This document shows, piece after piece, positions 7,988-16,864 of a stretch of 64,000 nt of DNA. The notes under the pieces were generated by a model. That model searched no databases. It had not been told where the DNA came from and saw nothing but the letters and a program-made list of their open reading frames with translations. A program made the position numbers and the translations under genes. How positions within the stretch are numbered: position 1 is the first letter of the stretch; each line of letters opens with the position of its first letter. This DNA comes from Chitinophaga dinghuensis. Lineage in GTDB: Bacteria; Bacteroidota; Bacteroidia; Chitinophagales; Chitinophagaceae. Where the stretch lies: the NCBI RefSeq assembly GCF_003259435.1, contig NZ_QLMA01000010.1:124001-188000 (forward strand), in the 5' to 3' direction.

Positions 7988-9418
7988 ATGTACGGAAAAC
8001 TGTTTCTGCTGCTCTGTGGGCTGGCAGTGAGTATTGCCGGCACTGCACAAACAGATGTGCAGCAGGACAGCCTGTATCAGCGCGTAAGGCAGCTACCACC
8101 AAGCTTAGAGAAGGTGCAGTTGCTTTACCAGTTGGGCGAAAGTTATGTACCTGGCAATATTAATGTTGCCGGTAAATTCATGCGGGATGGGCTGAACCTA
8201 AGTATCCAATTGGGATATTATAAAGGGATAGCAGATTTTACCGGGTATTACCGGTACTGGTATGATATCAAAGGCGATTATGTAGCAGCATTATACTTGC
8301 TACATCAGGGAGATAAACTTTATCAATATTTGCGGGATACCAGCGGCAGTATGTTGTGTAATGCCGGGCTGGGAGAAGAATACCTAATGGTAAACAACCC
8401 GGAAGCGGCAGCAGTGTATTATCAAAAAGCGTTGCAGTTAGCCCAACTTCTGGGAGACAGTATCCATACTGTCATTTGGGGAGGGCGTTTGCAGGCGATT
8501 CAGTCGGAGTTGCATGATTCCCTCGCTGGAAATGCCACCCGTAGCAGGTTACAGTTAATGGCACTGCAAGATGCCGCTCAAAAGGAGGAGAAATTGCAGG
8601 CTGCTCAACAAATTGCCCGGTTACACGCGCATTTGCAATTACAGCAGCGCTGGGGGTTAGGTATCATTGTGCTGATATTACTAGTATTGATAACGTATGT
8701 ATACCGGCGCTGGCGCAAAGAGCAGGAATGGCAACAACGCAGGATAGTGGAAGTCGTAGAAACAGAACGGACGATACATATGCAGGAAGCCATGTTGCAG
8801 GGGGAAGAACGGGAGCGCAGGCGGCTTTCCAAAGAATTGCAGGAGAAGGTAGGGGGACTGTTGTCGGCAGTAAAAAAACATTTTAGTAAACTACAACAGG
8901 AGGAAGCTCTTCTTTCCACAACATCTTTCCTGGATGCAATGCAATTATTGGATCATGCAACGGAAGAGGTAATGAGAACAGCGGACCAACTGAAGCCGGA
9001 AATCCTTTCCAGAATGGGACTTTCGGAGGCGCTAGGATTTTATTGCCGCAATGTTAGTTACAGCCGTAAACTACAGATTACGTATTGCCATCAGGGTGAG
9101 ATGAAGCGATACAAAGCAGGGTTTGAACTAAGCGTTTATCGCATTGCGCAGGAGCTGATAAATAACCTTGCGAGGCATTCCCGGGCAAGCGCAGCACTGG
9201 TACAGCTTTCAGAGCATCCGGAGCGACTTACCATCACCATAGAAGATAATGGTATCGGGTTTCAGCATCAGCCGGAATTACAACATGGTACTGCCTTGAA
9301 GCACCTGTATCACCGGATAAAGGCATTAAATGGAGACCTGGAAATTGACATCAATGCAGGCCGTGGAACAATGGCCAGTATTGCATTTAACGTTGGTGGA
9401 ATTGATTCATCGACATAA
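7988..9418 (+). CDS. NarL-type sensor histidine kinase lacking its phospho-acceptor His
   Basis: A 476-residue protein from ATG 7988, chosen because a signal peptide (YGKLFLLLCGLAVSIAGTAQ) starts there. The periplasmic part (about 22-195) is helical and TPR-like. A coiled coil leads to a membrane segment (about 224-238), then a HisKA_3-like helix and a HATPase domain with N-box QELINNLARH, G1 box EDNGIGF and a late GRGT motif. In HisKA_3 the phosphorylated His follows Glu-Leu; here the motif reads KELQE, with Gln285 (codon CAG, 8840-8842) at that place. The ATP site looks intact. It is co-oriented with a LuxR-type regulator 25 bases downstream, and the pair sits inside the ebo cluster. Confidence 0.85.
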   Translation: MYGKLFLLLCGLAVSIAGTAQTDVQQDSLYQRVRQLPPSLEKVQLLYQLGESYVPGNINVAGKFMRDGLNLSIQLGYYKGIADFTGYYRYWYDIKGDYVAALYLLHQGDKLYQYLRDTSGSMLCNAGLGEEYLMVNNPEAAAVYYQKALQLAQLLGDSIHTVIWGGRLQAIQSELHDSLAGNATRSRLQLMALQDAAQKEEKLQAAQQIARLHAHLQLQQRWGLGIIVLILLVLITYVYRRWRKEQEWQQRRIVEVVETERTIHMQEAMLQGEERERRRLSKELQEKVGGLLSAVKKHFSKLQQEEALLSTTSFLDAMQLLDHATEEVMRTADQLKPEILSRMGLSEALGFYCRNVSYSRKLQITYCHQGEMKRYKAGFELSVYRIAQELINNLARHSRASAALVQLSEHPERLTITIEDNGIGFQHQPELQHGTALKHLYHRIKALNGDLEIDINAGRGTMASIAFNVGGIDSST

Positions 9419-9443
9419 GAGAATTGAATAAAAATTTGTGAAG

Positions 9444-10082
9444 ATGCAAATTAAACTAGCGATTGCAGACGGCCATCCTATGATACTCAACGGAATCAAA
9501 GCTATGCTGGCCCCAGAACAGCACATTCAAATACGACATACCTGTACATCCGCACCAGCGCTGTTCGAGGCACTGTACACGGATGGCGCAGACGTGCTGT
9601 TATTGGATATCAGACTGGATGCAGCGAATAGCGTAACGGTATGCAAACAGATAAAAAAATTATACCCCGCCCTACAAATTATTGTATTGAGTGATATTTC
9701 AGAAACATATCATATCAGACAATTGATACGTGCCGGCGTCAGTGGTTTTCTACTGAAGAGCGCCGATCAGGAAGCCCTGACAGCAGCTATCAACACTGTA
9801 TTTGCAGGTCGGCAGTATTTCGATCAGCAATTACAGCAACTGGCATTGCAGGAAATGGTGATGGGAAAAAAACGTGCGCACAATGATGGCTTACTCACGA
9901 AAAGAGAGGAAGAAATTCTGACCTTGATTGCAGATGAGTTTTCCAACCAGGAGATTGCAGACCGGTTGTTTATTAGTTTACGAACGGTGGAAACGCATCG
10001 GTTGAAAATCGTACAGAAATTAGCCGTAAGAAATACAGCAGGCTTGGTCAAAGAGGCCATGAGAAGGGGGCTTGCAGAGTAA
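9444..10082 (+). CDS. NarL/FixJ-family response regulator
   Basis: A 212-residue two-domain regulator. The receiver domain (1-120) has Asp55 as phosphorylation site in LLLDIRLD, Ser83 and Lys105. The acidic pair that binds Mg2+ is reduced: the N-terminal motif reads ADGHP rather than DDHP. The LuxR-type helix-turn-helix (about 148-205) contains LTKREEEIL and the recognition helix around SLRTVETHRLKI, so DNA binding looks intact. ATG 9444 is preferred over GTG 9438. It is the second gene of the kinase-regulator pair. A natural but untested target would be the flanking ebo genes. Confidence 0.9.
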   Translation: MQIKLAIADGHPMILNGIKAMLAPEQHIQIRHTCTSAPALFEALYTDGADVLLLDIRLDAANSVTVCKQIKKLYPALQIIVLSDISETYHIRQLIRAGVSGFLLKSADQEALTAAINTVFAGRQYFDQQLQQLALQEMVMGKKRAHNDGLLTKREEEILTLIADEFSNQEIADRLFISLRTVETHRLKIVQKLAVRNTAGLVKEAMRRGLAE

Positions 10083-10085
10083 AAA

Positions 10086-10112
10086 AAACTACGCCTGAGG
10101 CGTAGTTTTTTA
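10086..10112. terminator. Bidirectional terminator overlapping the eboC stop
   Basis: ACTACGCC and GGCGTAGT arms with a three-base loop have A-runs on the left and T-runs on the right. It ends the regulator gene rightward and eboC leftward; the eboC stop codon lies inside it. It would therefore isolate eboABC transcription from eboDEF. Confidence 0.85.
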
Positions 10113-11027
10113 TGTTATGGCAAATAATTTTCCCAGTCCGATAGATATAGGTAATAGTAATAACACGGCCACTGCAAAAGGCGCCTGACCAAAAGCGGCT
10201 ACCCATGCGGCATTCATCACAATCAGTGCGATAATTCCTCCTTTAACGGCTTTGCCGATATTAGGTCCGGAAGGATCTTTGATAGCGCGAATCAGGGGTC
10301 TGTTAATCATTACGATGAAGAGCAGGATAAATGGAAGCGCCACCCATAGGCGTTCCTGGAGGATCGCTAAAATGATCATGGCAACATAAACCATTGCATA
10401 GCCAGCAGCGCTTACTTTCAGGCTTTTTACGTTGCCGCCATGTACTTCTCCTCTGCTGATATTGGTGATAGCAGCGATATAGATGACAGGAATGATGGCC
10501 ATCCACCAGTACTGTGTCAGCGCATCAGGTACGATGCTAATACCCAGTAACAGGTTTAGTCCTCTGCAGAGGCCCATATTCAGCGGGCCCCATGAGCGAT
10601 GTTTACCCCATTTGTTGTAGATAAGTGCAGAAAGTGTAATCGCTACTGCGAGCCAACCGGTGGCGCCGGTTAGGTGTCCTACAGAAAACGCGCCCAGTAC
10701 GCCAACGAGGAGCAGGTATGCGCCTAGGATAATGGCTTGGGTAGCGGATATAACACCGCTGGGAATGGGGCGTTCCGGCCGCTCCACATAATCCAGGTCA
10801 GCATCAAAAACGTCATTAAAAACGACACCACCGCCATAAAGACCGGCAGCAGCGAGGCACAGACATATTACGGGGAGAATAAAATCCAGCGTAATGGTAC
10901 CTGTGGTCTCCGTCAGGAAATAGCCTGAGATGGCCACCCCTGCCAGCACATCAGCGATAGCGGTGATAATATTGGCCGGGCGCATCAGGCGTAGATATCC
11001 TATCAATTTACTAGCAATATAACTCAC
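10110..11027 (-). CDS. eboC: EboC, UbiA-family prenyltransferase
   Basis: A 305-residue polytopic inner-membrane protein with about nine hydrophobic segments. The first Asp-rich motif of UbiA enzymes is present as NDVFDADLD (71-79), followed by RPERPIPSG. The second motif is altered, reading SRGEVHGGN, as appears usual for EboC-like members. UbiA enzymes move prenyl groups to aromatic acceptors; the EboC acceptor is unknown. The start is GTG 11027, with MRPANI at residue 15 matching the usual first conserved segment. It follows eboB by 49 bases and is followed by a bidirectional terminator. Confidence 0.9.
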   Translation of the reverse strand: MSYIASKLIGYLRLMRPANIITAIADVLAGVAISGYFLTETTGTITLDFILPVICLCLAAAGLYGGGVVFNDVFDADLDYVERPERPIPSGVISATQAIILGAYLLLVGVLGAFSVGHLTGATGWLAVAITLSALIYNKWGKHRSWGPLNMGLCRGLNLLLGISIVPDALTQYWWMAIIPVIYIAAITNISRGEVHGGNVKSLKVSAAGYAMVYVAMIILAILQERLWVALPFILLFIVMINRPLIRAIKDPSGPNIGKAVKGGIIALIVMNAAWVAAFGQAPFAVAVLLLLPISIGLGKLFAIT

Positions 11028-11076
11028 CTCATTAACAGGTTTTCATGGTTTTGGGCCAATACATTATGTATAGGGC

Positions 11077-12057
11077 CTATCGGATGATGGTTGTATTCTT
11101 GTTATGTCTTGGTTGTTGTCCGCCACGCAATACAGTACTGCCGTTGAACTTTTCACTTTGATCAATCACGATGCCGAAATCGGCTTCATTGATTTGTCCA
11201 CTTTGGGCGAAGGCCTTTAGTGCATTGATGTAAGTTACCAAATGAATATCATTCGAGTCAATACCACTTTCGTGCATCAAGGCCGCTGTTTTTGGAACGG
11301 CGAGGGGATCACTGATACCCCAGTCGGCGGCAGAGTTCACCATAATACGTTCGCTGCCATATTGTTTTACGATATCCACCATTCTTTCATTGCCCATTTT
11401 GGTGAAGGGATAAATGGTAAAAGCTGCCCAGAAACCGCGGTCCAGCACTTCTTTTACGGTTTCCTCATTATTATGGTCTACGATCACCATATGAGGGTCG
11501 AGGCCATGTTCGATCGCAATGTCCATGCTACGGCGGGTTCCCTGTTTTTTATCGCGGTGAGGGGTATGAATTTGAACGGGCAGTCCAGCTTCCTTGGCGA
11601 GTTCCAACTGAGCGCGATAATATTTTTCTTCGAGGGGAGTTTGATCATCGAAGCCGATTTCGCCGATGCCTACTACGCCTTCTTTGTATATGAATTGCGG
11701 GAGTATTTCCATTACTGCTTCCGCTAATTTTTCATTGTTGGCTTCTTTGGAATTCAGGCCGATGGTGCAATAGTGTTTGATACCGAATTGGGAAGACCTG
11801 AATCGCTCCCAACCTACGAGGCTACTGTAATAGTCGCGGAAAGAATCTACTCCGGTGCGTGGTTGTCCGAGCCAGAAAGCGGGTTCAATAATCGCTACTA
11901 CGCCGGCATCAGCCATTGCCTGATAGTCGTCAGTAGTGCGGGAGGTCATATGTACATGCGGATCAAAAAAACGCATGCCTTTAATTTTATCAAGCCAGGC
12001 AGGAGAATGGGTTAATGGTTGCAGATCTTGTTCTGTTAAGTCATGAATGCCACACAT
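11077..12057 (-). CDS. eboB: EboB, TatD-like metal-dependent hydrolase
   Basis: A 326-residue TIM-barrel hydrolase. Metal ligands can be placed as His34 and His36 (DPHVH), Glu133 (GIGEIG), His164 (QIHTPH), His195 (VDHNN) and Asp245 (NSAADWG), the set seen in TatD-type phosphoesterases. True TatD nucleases are about 260 residues; the extra N-terminal 28 residues and the C-terminal tail fit EboB. The substrate is unknown. It lies 40 bases after eboA and 49 before eboC. Confidence 0.88.
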   Translation of the reverse strand: MCGIHDLTEQDLQPLTHSPAWLDKIKGMRFFDPHVHMTSRTTDDYQAMADAGVVAIIEPAFWLGQPRTGVDSFRDYYSSLVGWERFRSSQFGIKHYCTIGLNSKEANNEKLAEAVMEILPQFIYKEGVVGIGEIGFDDQTPLEEKYYRAQLELAKEAGLPVQIHTPHRDKKQGTRRSMDIAIEHGLDPHMVIVDHNNEETVKEVLDRGFWAAFTIYPFTKMGNERMVDIVKQYGSERIMVNSAADWGISDPLAVPKTAALMHESGIDSNDIHLVTYINALKAFAQSGQINEADFGIVIDQSEKFNGSTVLRGGQQPRHNKNTTIIR

Positions 12058-12097
12058 AAAATAATTTTTTAAATAGGATTATAGTTGGTGATGGTTG

Positions 12098-12994
12098 TTA
12101 TGATAAATTGATTTTTCGGGAGATGACATCCCAGCTAATGCTGCCCTGGTTTACTTCTGCGAGGATTTCCGGAGCATTTGCCAGCAGGTCTTTTGCGGGC
12201 TGATACTGGCTATGGTAGCAGACGAGTGCGGCTGCTTCCTTTTCCACATTATAAGCCGAATGCCATAGACGTGTTATATCCTGGAAGTTGGTTTCGTTGA
12301 GGAAATTTTCCAGTAATTGCCATTGCAGGGGATTTACGGATCTGCCGGCGGCTTGTCGTTCGTGGGCGAAATCCGTGATGATATTGGCGAGGGCCTGATT
12401 AGCGCGTTGGCGAAGGCCTTGAATATCCTGCAATGGTTTCTCTGTGAAAATTGCTTTCATCACCAATTGGTTCCATGCTGGCTCTGGCAGCCATTTCGCG
12501 GGATAAGGGTTTTGTACCATTATCGCTTCCTGCACAGGGCCTATGTTGGAGCGTATTCCTTCTGCGGTGCGGGTAATCCATTCTTCCGGATATGCGAGCA
12601 GCGGAAGTGCGCTGTATAATGCCGCCAGTTCATTCATTTCCGCAGCGTTGAAGAGGTTTTCTATCTGCTGGAGATAAAACGATTTATCATCTGATGGTAA
12701 AAATAATAACCACCATACGCGGGCAAGGCGATCTAACGTCCAGTCATATACGAAAAAGCCTGGCGCCAGCGACGCTAATTCTTCTGCAGGAATGGATGAA
12801 GGAAGTAGCGGCTGTTTGCCTGTAAATCTTGGAATGGCGGTGAATGTTAAAACGAATTGTTGCGAGGATGGGTCTTTTTCCTGGATTTCCCGGCGTTTTT
12901 GCAGCCACTCCCAGGCCTTGGGTTGATCCTGATTATGGAGGAGTTGACCTAGCAGCGCTCTCACTTTAACGTGGTCATAAACAAAAGCGGTCAC
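12098..12994 (-). CDS. eboA: EboA domain protein
   Basis: A 298-residue, mostly helical, Trp- and Leu-rich soluble protein, assigned to EboA by its size, by segments such as PGFFVYDWTLDRLARVW (78-94), and by its place directly before eboB and eboC. Its biochemical role is not known. The start is GTG 12994; no ATG is available before a stop at 13025. A TAGGTTTG box on the minus strand (12997-13004) abuts the start codon, so the transcript could be nearly leaderless, but no -33 TTTG was found. Confidence 0.82.
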   Translation of the reverse strand: MTAFVYDHVKVRALLGQLLHNQDQPKAWEWLQKRREIQEKDPSSQQFVLTFTAIPRFTGKQPLLPSSIPAEELASLAPGFFVYDWTLDRLARVWWLLFLPSDDKSFYLQQIENLFNAAEMNELAALYSALPLLAYPEEWITRTAEGIRSNIGPVQEAIMVQNPYPAKWLPEPAWNQLVMKAIFTEKPLQDIQGLRQRANQALANIITDFAHERQAAGRSVNPLQWQLLENFLNETNFQDITRLWHSAYNVEKEAAALVCYHSQYQPAKDLLANAPEILAEVNQGSISWDVISRKINLS

Positions 12995-13402
12995 ATCAAA
13001 CCTATTTAATAGTGCGAAAAAAAATTACACTTTAAAAATAACCAGTAAAGCCGGATTTATATAGGATGCTGCATTATTTATGATGGATGGTTAGAGGACA
13101 GGAATGGTATAAAATAAAAGAGAGGCATTAATGCCTCTCCTTCCGCCATTCTAAAGCCTGACTATTCATCAGGATATCTTTATATAACACATTACAGATG
13201 GCGTATCTGCGCGGTGTCAAGTAGGTATAACACTATGGAAAGCGGGCAAAAACAAAAACGACGATGATCAAATATCACCTGTGAATATCCATTCACAGTG
13301 TTGCCCGGCATTGTACTTTAATGGTCTTGGAAGTTAATTACGGCTGTAATATACATATTATTCTATTTCTCTACCAAATCTCTCTACTATTTTTTATGCT
13401 GA
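12995..13402. other. Intergenic region upstream of eboA
   Basis: A 408-base gap with no coding sequence. It holds the palindrome at 13120-13139, and a second hairpin at 13279-13298 (arms CTGTGAAT and ATTCACAG, loop ATCC) that could be an operator or a transcript-end structure. A TAGGTTTG box on the minus strand is at 12997-13004. Confidence 0.5.
13111..13140 (-). terminator. Perfect palindrome hairpin, candidate terminator
   Basis: A 20-base perfect palindrome (arms GAGAGGCA and TGCCTCTC, loop TTAA) has an A-rich left flank, i.e. a U-tract on the minus strand. It could end the FG-GAP lipoprotein transcript about 260 bases after its stop, ahead of eboA. Confidence 0.5.
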
Positions 13403-14947
13403 TTAATGTGTATATAACGTATTCAAAAGTACTATAAACGGTTGATATTCTTTCCAGTTAGGCTGATATTCGGACTGAATAATAAATCCTTTGGCATAAT
13501 TTCCAAGTATAATATCCAGGTCTCCATCTTTATCTACATCTGCCACATCCATTGTGATCCAGTGACCTTCTTTTTCAATGGGAGGGGCAAATGGCGTAAA
13601 CTGTAAAGGTTTGTTGCCTCCCTGAAAGAGGAGGAACTTTTCTTTCGGGTTATGTTGCAGATCTGCAAAGAATGCGATGGTGGCTATATCGGGCCGGCCA
13701 TCTCCATTATAATCTGCTGCAAACGCCTTTGTGCAACCGTTTACAGGATAAAACCAAGCTTGCTTATACTGGTTATTTCCTTCATTGAGGAAAATGTAAA
13801 CACCGTGATATGGTTTCAGCACCATTGAATAATCGGCATTATCGCCGCAGGTGTACAAGATATCCAGCTTCCCATCGCCATTGAAGTCGTACAGTTGAAA
13901 ACTGGTAGAACCATAAATGGGAGGGAATTTCAGCAGATTGATTGGTTTAAATCCGCCTTTCCTGTCGTTTTCAAAGAGCCATATTCCTTCTTCGCCAGCT
14001 GCGAACAAGGCCATTACATCTTGCCAGCCATCATTGTTGAAATCACCGGCCACTGCGTGTATAGCGCCAGGCTGCTGCAACATTGGAATTTCTTCGTATT
14101 TGTCGCCAGACCGCCGAAGAAAATATAAACCTCCTGTGTTATGTCCGAAGGAACATGAGATCATATCTTCCTGGCCATCTTTGTTAAAATCGCCATACAA
14201 CGTTTGGACTGGCCTTTGGAGGTAAGGTTTAATATCGGTTAAATTACTTTCCTTTAAATCTGTATTTATTTCTGATATAATCCCAGAAGGCTTGTCCACA
14301 GCACGCATATCACCTATTTGTGTAATACGTGCAATTTTTTCTCCCGCCTCATTTTTTCGGAAACTGATATCTACTACAGGGGATGTTGTCTTCCATACGC
14401 TTAATTTTTCCATCTTTATATTCCAGCGACTCAGTTCATTCGTGTAGGCATTACTGTTATAAATATTTCCGTCATCGGAGAATGCAACCAGAGTACTGGC
14501 GGCAATTATATTCGTATCCGCGGTATTGGGATGAACAAGTGAAAAGCCCGCCCATCCTTCCTGGATAGGCACATCGCGTTTGGCTGGCGTTAATTTTTTA
14601 GGGGCTGTACGCTGATACCAGGCAACAATCTCCATCCAGTCTTTAAATGGTACAAGCGACGCTTCATCTCCGGCCATAGGAGGATAATACTCTTTTTCTC
14701 CCCATACTTTTATCTTCAGCCTTTTCGCCATAGCGGGCAGCACATGATCTGTCCAGGTGGCGGAATCCAGCAACGCAGGAGATACAGGCAGATGGCAGGA
14801 ACCACAATACTGGTTGGCGAGTAATTGTGCGTTATCATCGCGGGAAGGAGAATGGCAGCTGGTGATCGCAATAAGAATCATCACCAACAGGTGACAACAT
14901 AACAATAAATGTTGGCGACAGGATCTTGGTTGAACAGGCATCGACAT
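13403..14947 (-). CDS. FG-GAP repeat lipoprotein with a cytochrome-c-like CxxCH motif
   Basis: A 514-residue protein from ATG 14947 (the longer frame opens with TTG). The N-terminal hydrophobic stretch ends in the lipobox ITSC, so it is a lipoprotein. CGSCH follows about 16 residues after the lipid cysteine, a single c-type haem-binding motif. The rest is a beta-propeller-like region with five calcium-binding DxNxDGxxD loops (DFNKDGQED, DFNNDGWQD, DFNGDGKLD, DYNGDGRPD, DVDKDGDLD). Its role is unknown; electron transfer is possible if haem is attached. It lies just downstream of the SusC/SusD pair, separated by a terminator. Confidence 0.82.
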   Translation of the reverse strand: MSMPVQPRSCRQHLLLCCHLLVMILIAITSCHSPSRDDNAQLLANQYCGSCHLPVSPALLDSATWTDHVLPAMAKRLKIKVWGEKEYYPPMAGDEASLVPFKDWMEIVAWYQRTAPKKLTPAKRDVPIQEGWAGFSLVHPNTADTNIIAASTLVAFSDDGNIYNSNAYTNELSRWNIKMEKLSVWKTTSPVVDISFRKNEAGEKIARITQIGDMRAVDKPSGIISEINTDLKESNLTDIKPYLQRPVQTLYGDFNKDGQEDMISCSFGHNTGGLYFLRRSGDKYEEIPMLQQPGAIHAVAGDFNNDGWQDVMALFAAGEEGIWLFENDRKGGFKPINLLKFPPIYGSTSFQLYDFNGDGKLDILYTCGDNADYSMVLKPYHGVYIFLNEGNNQYKQAWFYPVNGCTKAFAADYNGDGRPDIATIAFFADLQHNPKEKFLLFQGGNKPLQFTPFAPPIEKEGHWITMDVADVDKDGDLDIILGNYAKGFIIQSEYQPNWKEYQPFIVLLNTLYTH

Positions 14948-14988
14948 ATATTTTTCTACCTCATCTAATATAATAAATACATCATTCA

Positions 14989-15024
14989 AAAATAAATGCA
15001 GCGGAAAACCGCTGCATTTATTTT
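14989..15024 (-). terminator. Terminator of the susCD transcript
   Basis: Sixteen-base arms (AAAATAAATGCAGCGG and its complement) around an AAAA loop lie just after the SusD stop. AT-rich flanks give a U-rich tail on the minus strand. Confidence 0.85.
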
Positions 15025-15050
15025 CAATTTAAGGCAAGTAAAAAAGTTAG

Positions 15051-16838
15051 TTAGTATCCCGAGTTTTGTGTCAGTACCGATTTTCCGTTTTTGACGGAAA
15101 GGTCTATTTGTCGCTGCGGTATCGGGAAATATTCATTCCGCTTGACTTTATAGTTAGCGCCTACCAGGTCGGTAGTGATGGTACTTTCGTATTGATAGAA
15201 TTTGTTCATCATATCTGCGCCTGTCTGGCCCCAGCGGCTGATATCGAAGTAACGATGTCCTTCGGTGGCCAGTTCCAGTTTACGTTCGAAGTAAACGATT
15301 TTTCTGGCTTGCGCCTGAGAGCCGAAAGCAGCATCAGGATATCTACTGATTTTGTAGTTAGCTGCCATGTCAGTAGTGCTAAATCCTTTCATTGGAAGCG
15401 TGTCTACCAGATATTTATGCAACCATGACGCTGGGTTATCAGCGATACGTCCTCGTACCTGGTTTACATATTGTTCTGCGCCAAGCAGATCTCCGGTTTC
15501 CACCGCGCATTCTGCCGCCATCAGTAATACGTCTGAGAAGCGAATCAATACTACGTTGATGGCTGAACCTGGGGCCCAGGAGTTGTTGTCTCTGTATAAA
15601 TTCTGATTAAACTGCCAGAAAATCATTTTCTTACCAGCATAAGGGCCGCCACTGTTCTGGTCACGTACCCATTTAGCGCCCGGATGCAGGCCCCAGTCAT
15701 GATAAGGAATTCCACGACGACCTACTGTCCAGTCCAGACGAGGGTCCAGGTAACCGTTATCTGGCGTAAAGTCGGCAGTCGCCGCTACTTTCATATCATT
15801 TTTCACAACATTAGCAGGGTCATTATAGGTATCGATGAAAGGCAGGCCGGTGGCATCTGTACGGAAAGAGTTAACGAGATCTTGTGTAGGCTGGAAGAAG
15901 CCACAGCAGCCAAATGGACTGTTATATGGATAGTTGAGCATTTCACCTGCATTGGCATTGGTGATAGCGCCGGTACCATCATTGGCAGTCATTTGTACGG
16001 CGAATACAGATTCTGAACCATTTTTCTTAGCTGCATCGAAGTTGTCTTCAAAATTTTTCAGCAAAGCATATTTAGTTCCATCCGATGTTACGCCGGTAGT
16101 GATAGCTGATTTGAACAACGTATATGCTTCCGGGTATTTTTTCTCGTAGAGATACGTTTTCGCCAGATAAATCTGTGCTGCCCATTTGTTCGCGCGACCA
16201 ATCACTGGTTGTGTTTCCGGTAATGTATTCATAGCGAATGTGAAATCTGCCTCAATGAAAGGCCAGATATCTACTGTATTCGTTTGTAGTACATCCGTAG
16301 TGGTATCAGTGATCAGCGGAACATTATTGAACATTTTCTTCAGTTCAAAATAATAGTGACCGCGGAGGAAACGGCATTCTGCTTCTACCTGTTTCTTTTC
16401 ATCCGCTGTCATGTCTGTGGTCAGCCGCATCAGTTTCAACGTAGTATTGCAGCGGTATACACCTTCATACACTGCTTTCCATTTGGCGTTGAAATAGGTG
16501 TTGGTACTGGATTCCTGACCGGTAGCGATGGTGTTGATATCTGGTTGGTCAGGACTTTCAGATCCTTTATGGGCGTCGCCGCCGGCTACGCTACCATAAA
16601 CCCAGTTGGTAGGAGAAGCCATCCAGCCGGAGCCGCCGCCCAGCGTGGCATTTCCAGGGCCTTGCCCATCCAGTGCCGCATAAGCGCCTACGAGCAATAC
16701 CTGAATACCTGCCTTGGTGGACATATCCTTTTCAGTCATCGCGCCATAAGAAGGCTTTTCCAGGAAGTTTTTAGAACAGGAAGCGATCATTCCTCCTGCC
16801 AGTAATAAAGCTATACCTGAATATTTCAATATTTTCAT
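15051..16838 (-). CDS. SusD/RagB-family nutrient-binding lipoprotein
   Basis: A 595-residue surface lipoprotein. ATG 16838 is preferred over TTG 16847. The signal ends at lipobox IASC, followed by SKNFLEKPSYG, the usual SusD opening. The TPR-like helical scaffold includes AECRFLRGHYYFELKKMFNNVPLI, and the C-terminal RagB/SusD part carries RKIVYFERKLELATEGHRYFDISRWG, a hallmark. The substrate cannot be read; no glycan-degrading enzyme is adjacent. It lies 26 bases after its SusC partner. Confidence 0.93.
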   Translation of the reverse strand: MKILKYSGIALLLAGGMIASCSKNFLEKPSYGAMTEKDMSTKAGIQVLLVGAYAALDGQGPGNATLGGGSGWMASPTNWVYGSVAGGDAHKGSESPDQPDINTIATGQESSTNTYFNAKWKAVYEGVYRCNTTLKLMRLTTDMTADEKKQVEAECRFLRGHYYFELKKMFNNVPLITDTTTDVLQTNTVDIWPFIEADFTFAMNTLPETQPVIGRANKWAAQIYLAKTYLYEKKYPEAYTLFKSAITTGVTSDGTKYALLKNFEDNFDAAKKNGSESVFAVQMTANDGTGAITNANAGEMLNYPYNSPFGCCGFFQPTQDLVNSFRTDATGLPFIDTYNDPANVVKNDMKVAATADFTPDNGYLDPRLDWTVGRRGIPYHDWGLHPGAKWVRDQNSGGPYAGKKMIFWQFNQNLYRDNNSWAPGSAINVVLIRFSDVLLMAAECAVETGDLLGAEQYVNQVRGRIADNPASWLHKYLVDTLPMKGFSTTDMAANYKISRYPDAAFGSQAQARKIVYFERKLELATEGHRYFDISRWGQTGADMMNKFYQYESTITTDLVGANYKVKRNEYFPIPQRQIDLSVKNGKSVLTQNSGY

Positions 16839-16864
16839 CTCTTTCAATTTTGCTAGTTGATTAA

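Noticed and set aside
12997..13004. eboA promoter from the TAGGTTTG box
   Set aside because: The box is only three bases from the start codon and lacks a -33 TTTG at 19-21 bases; mentioned in the gene entry but not called as a promoter.
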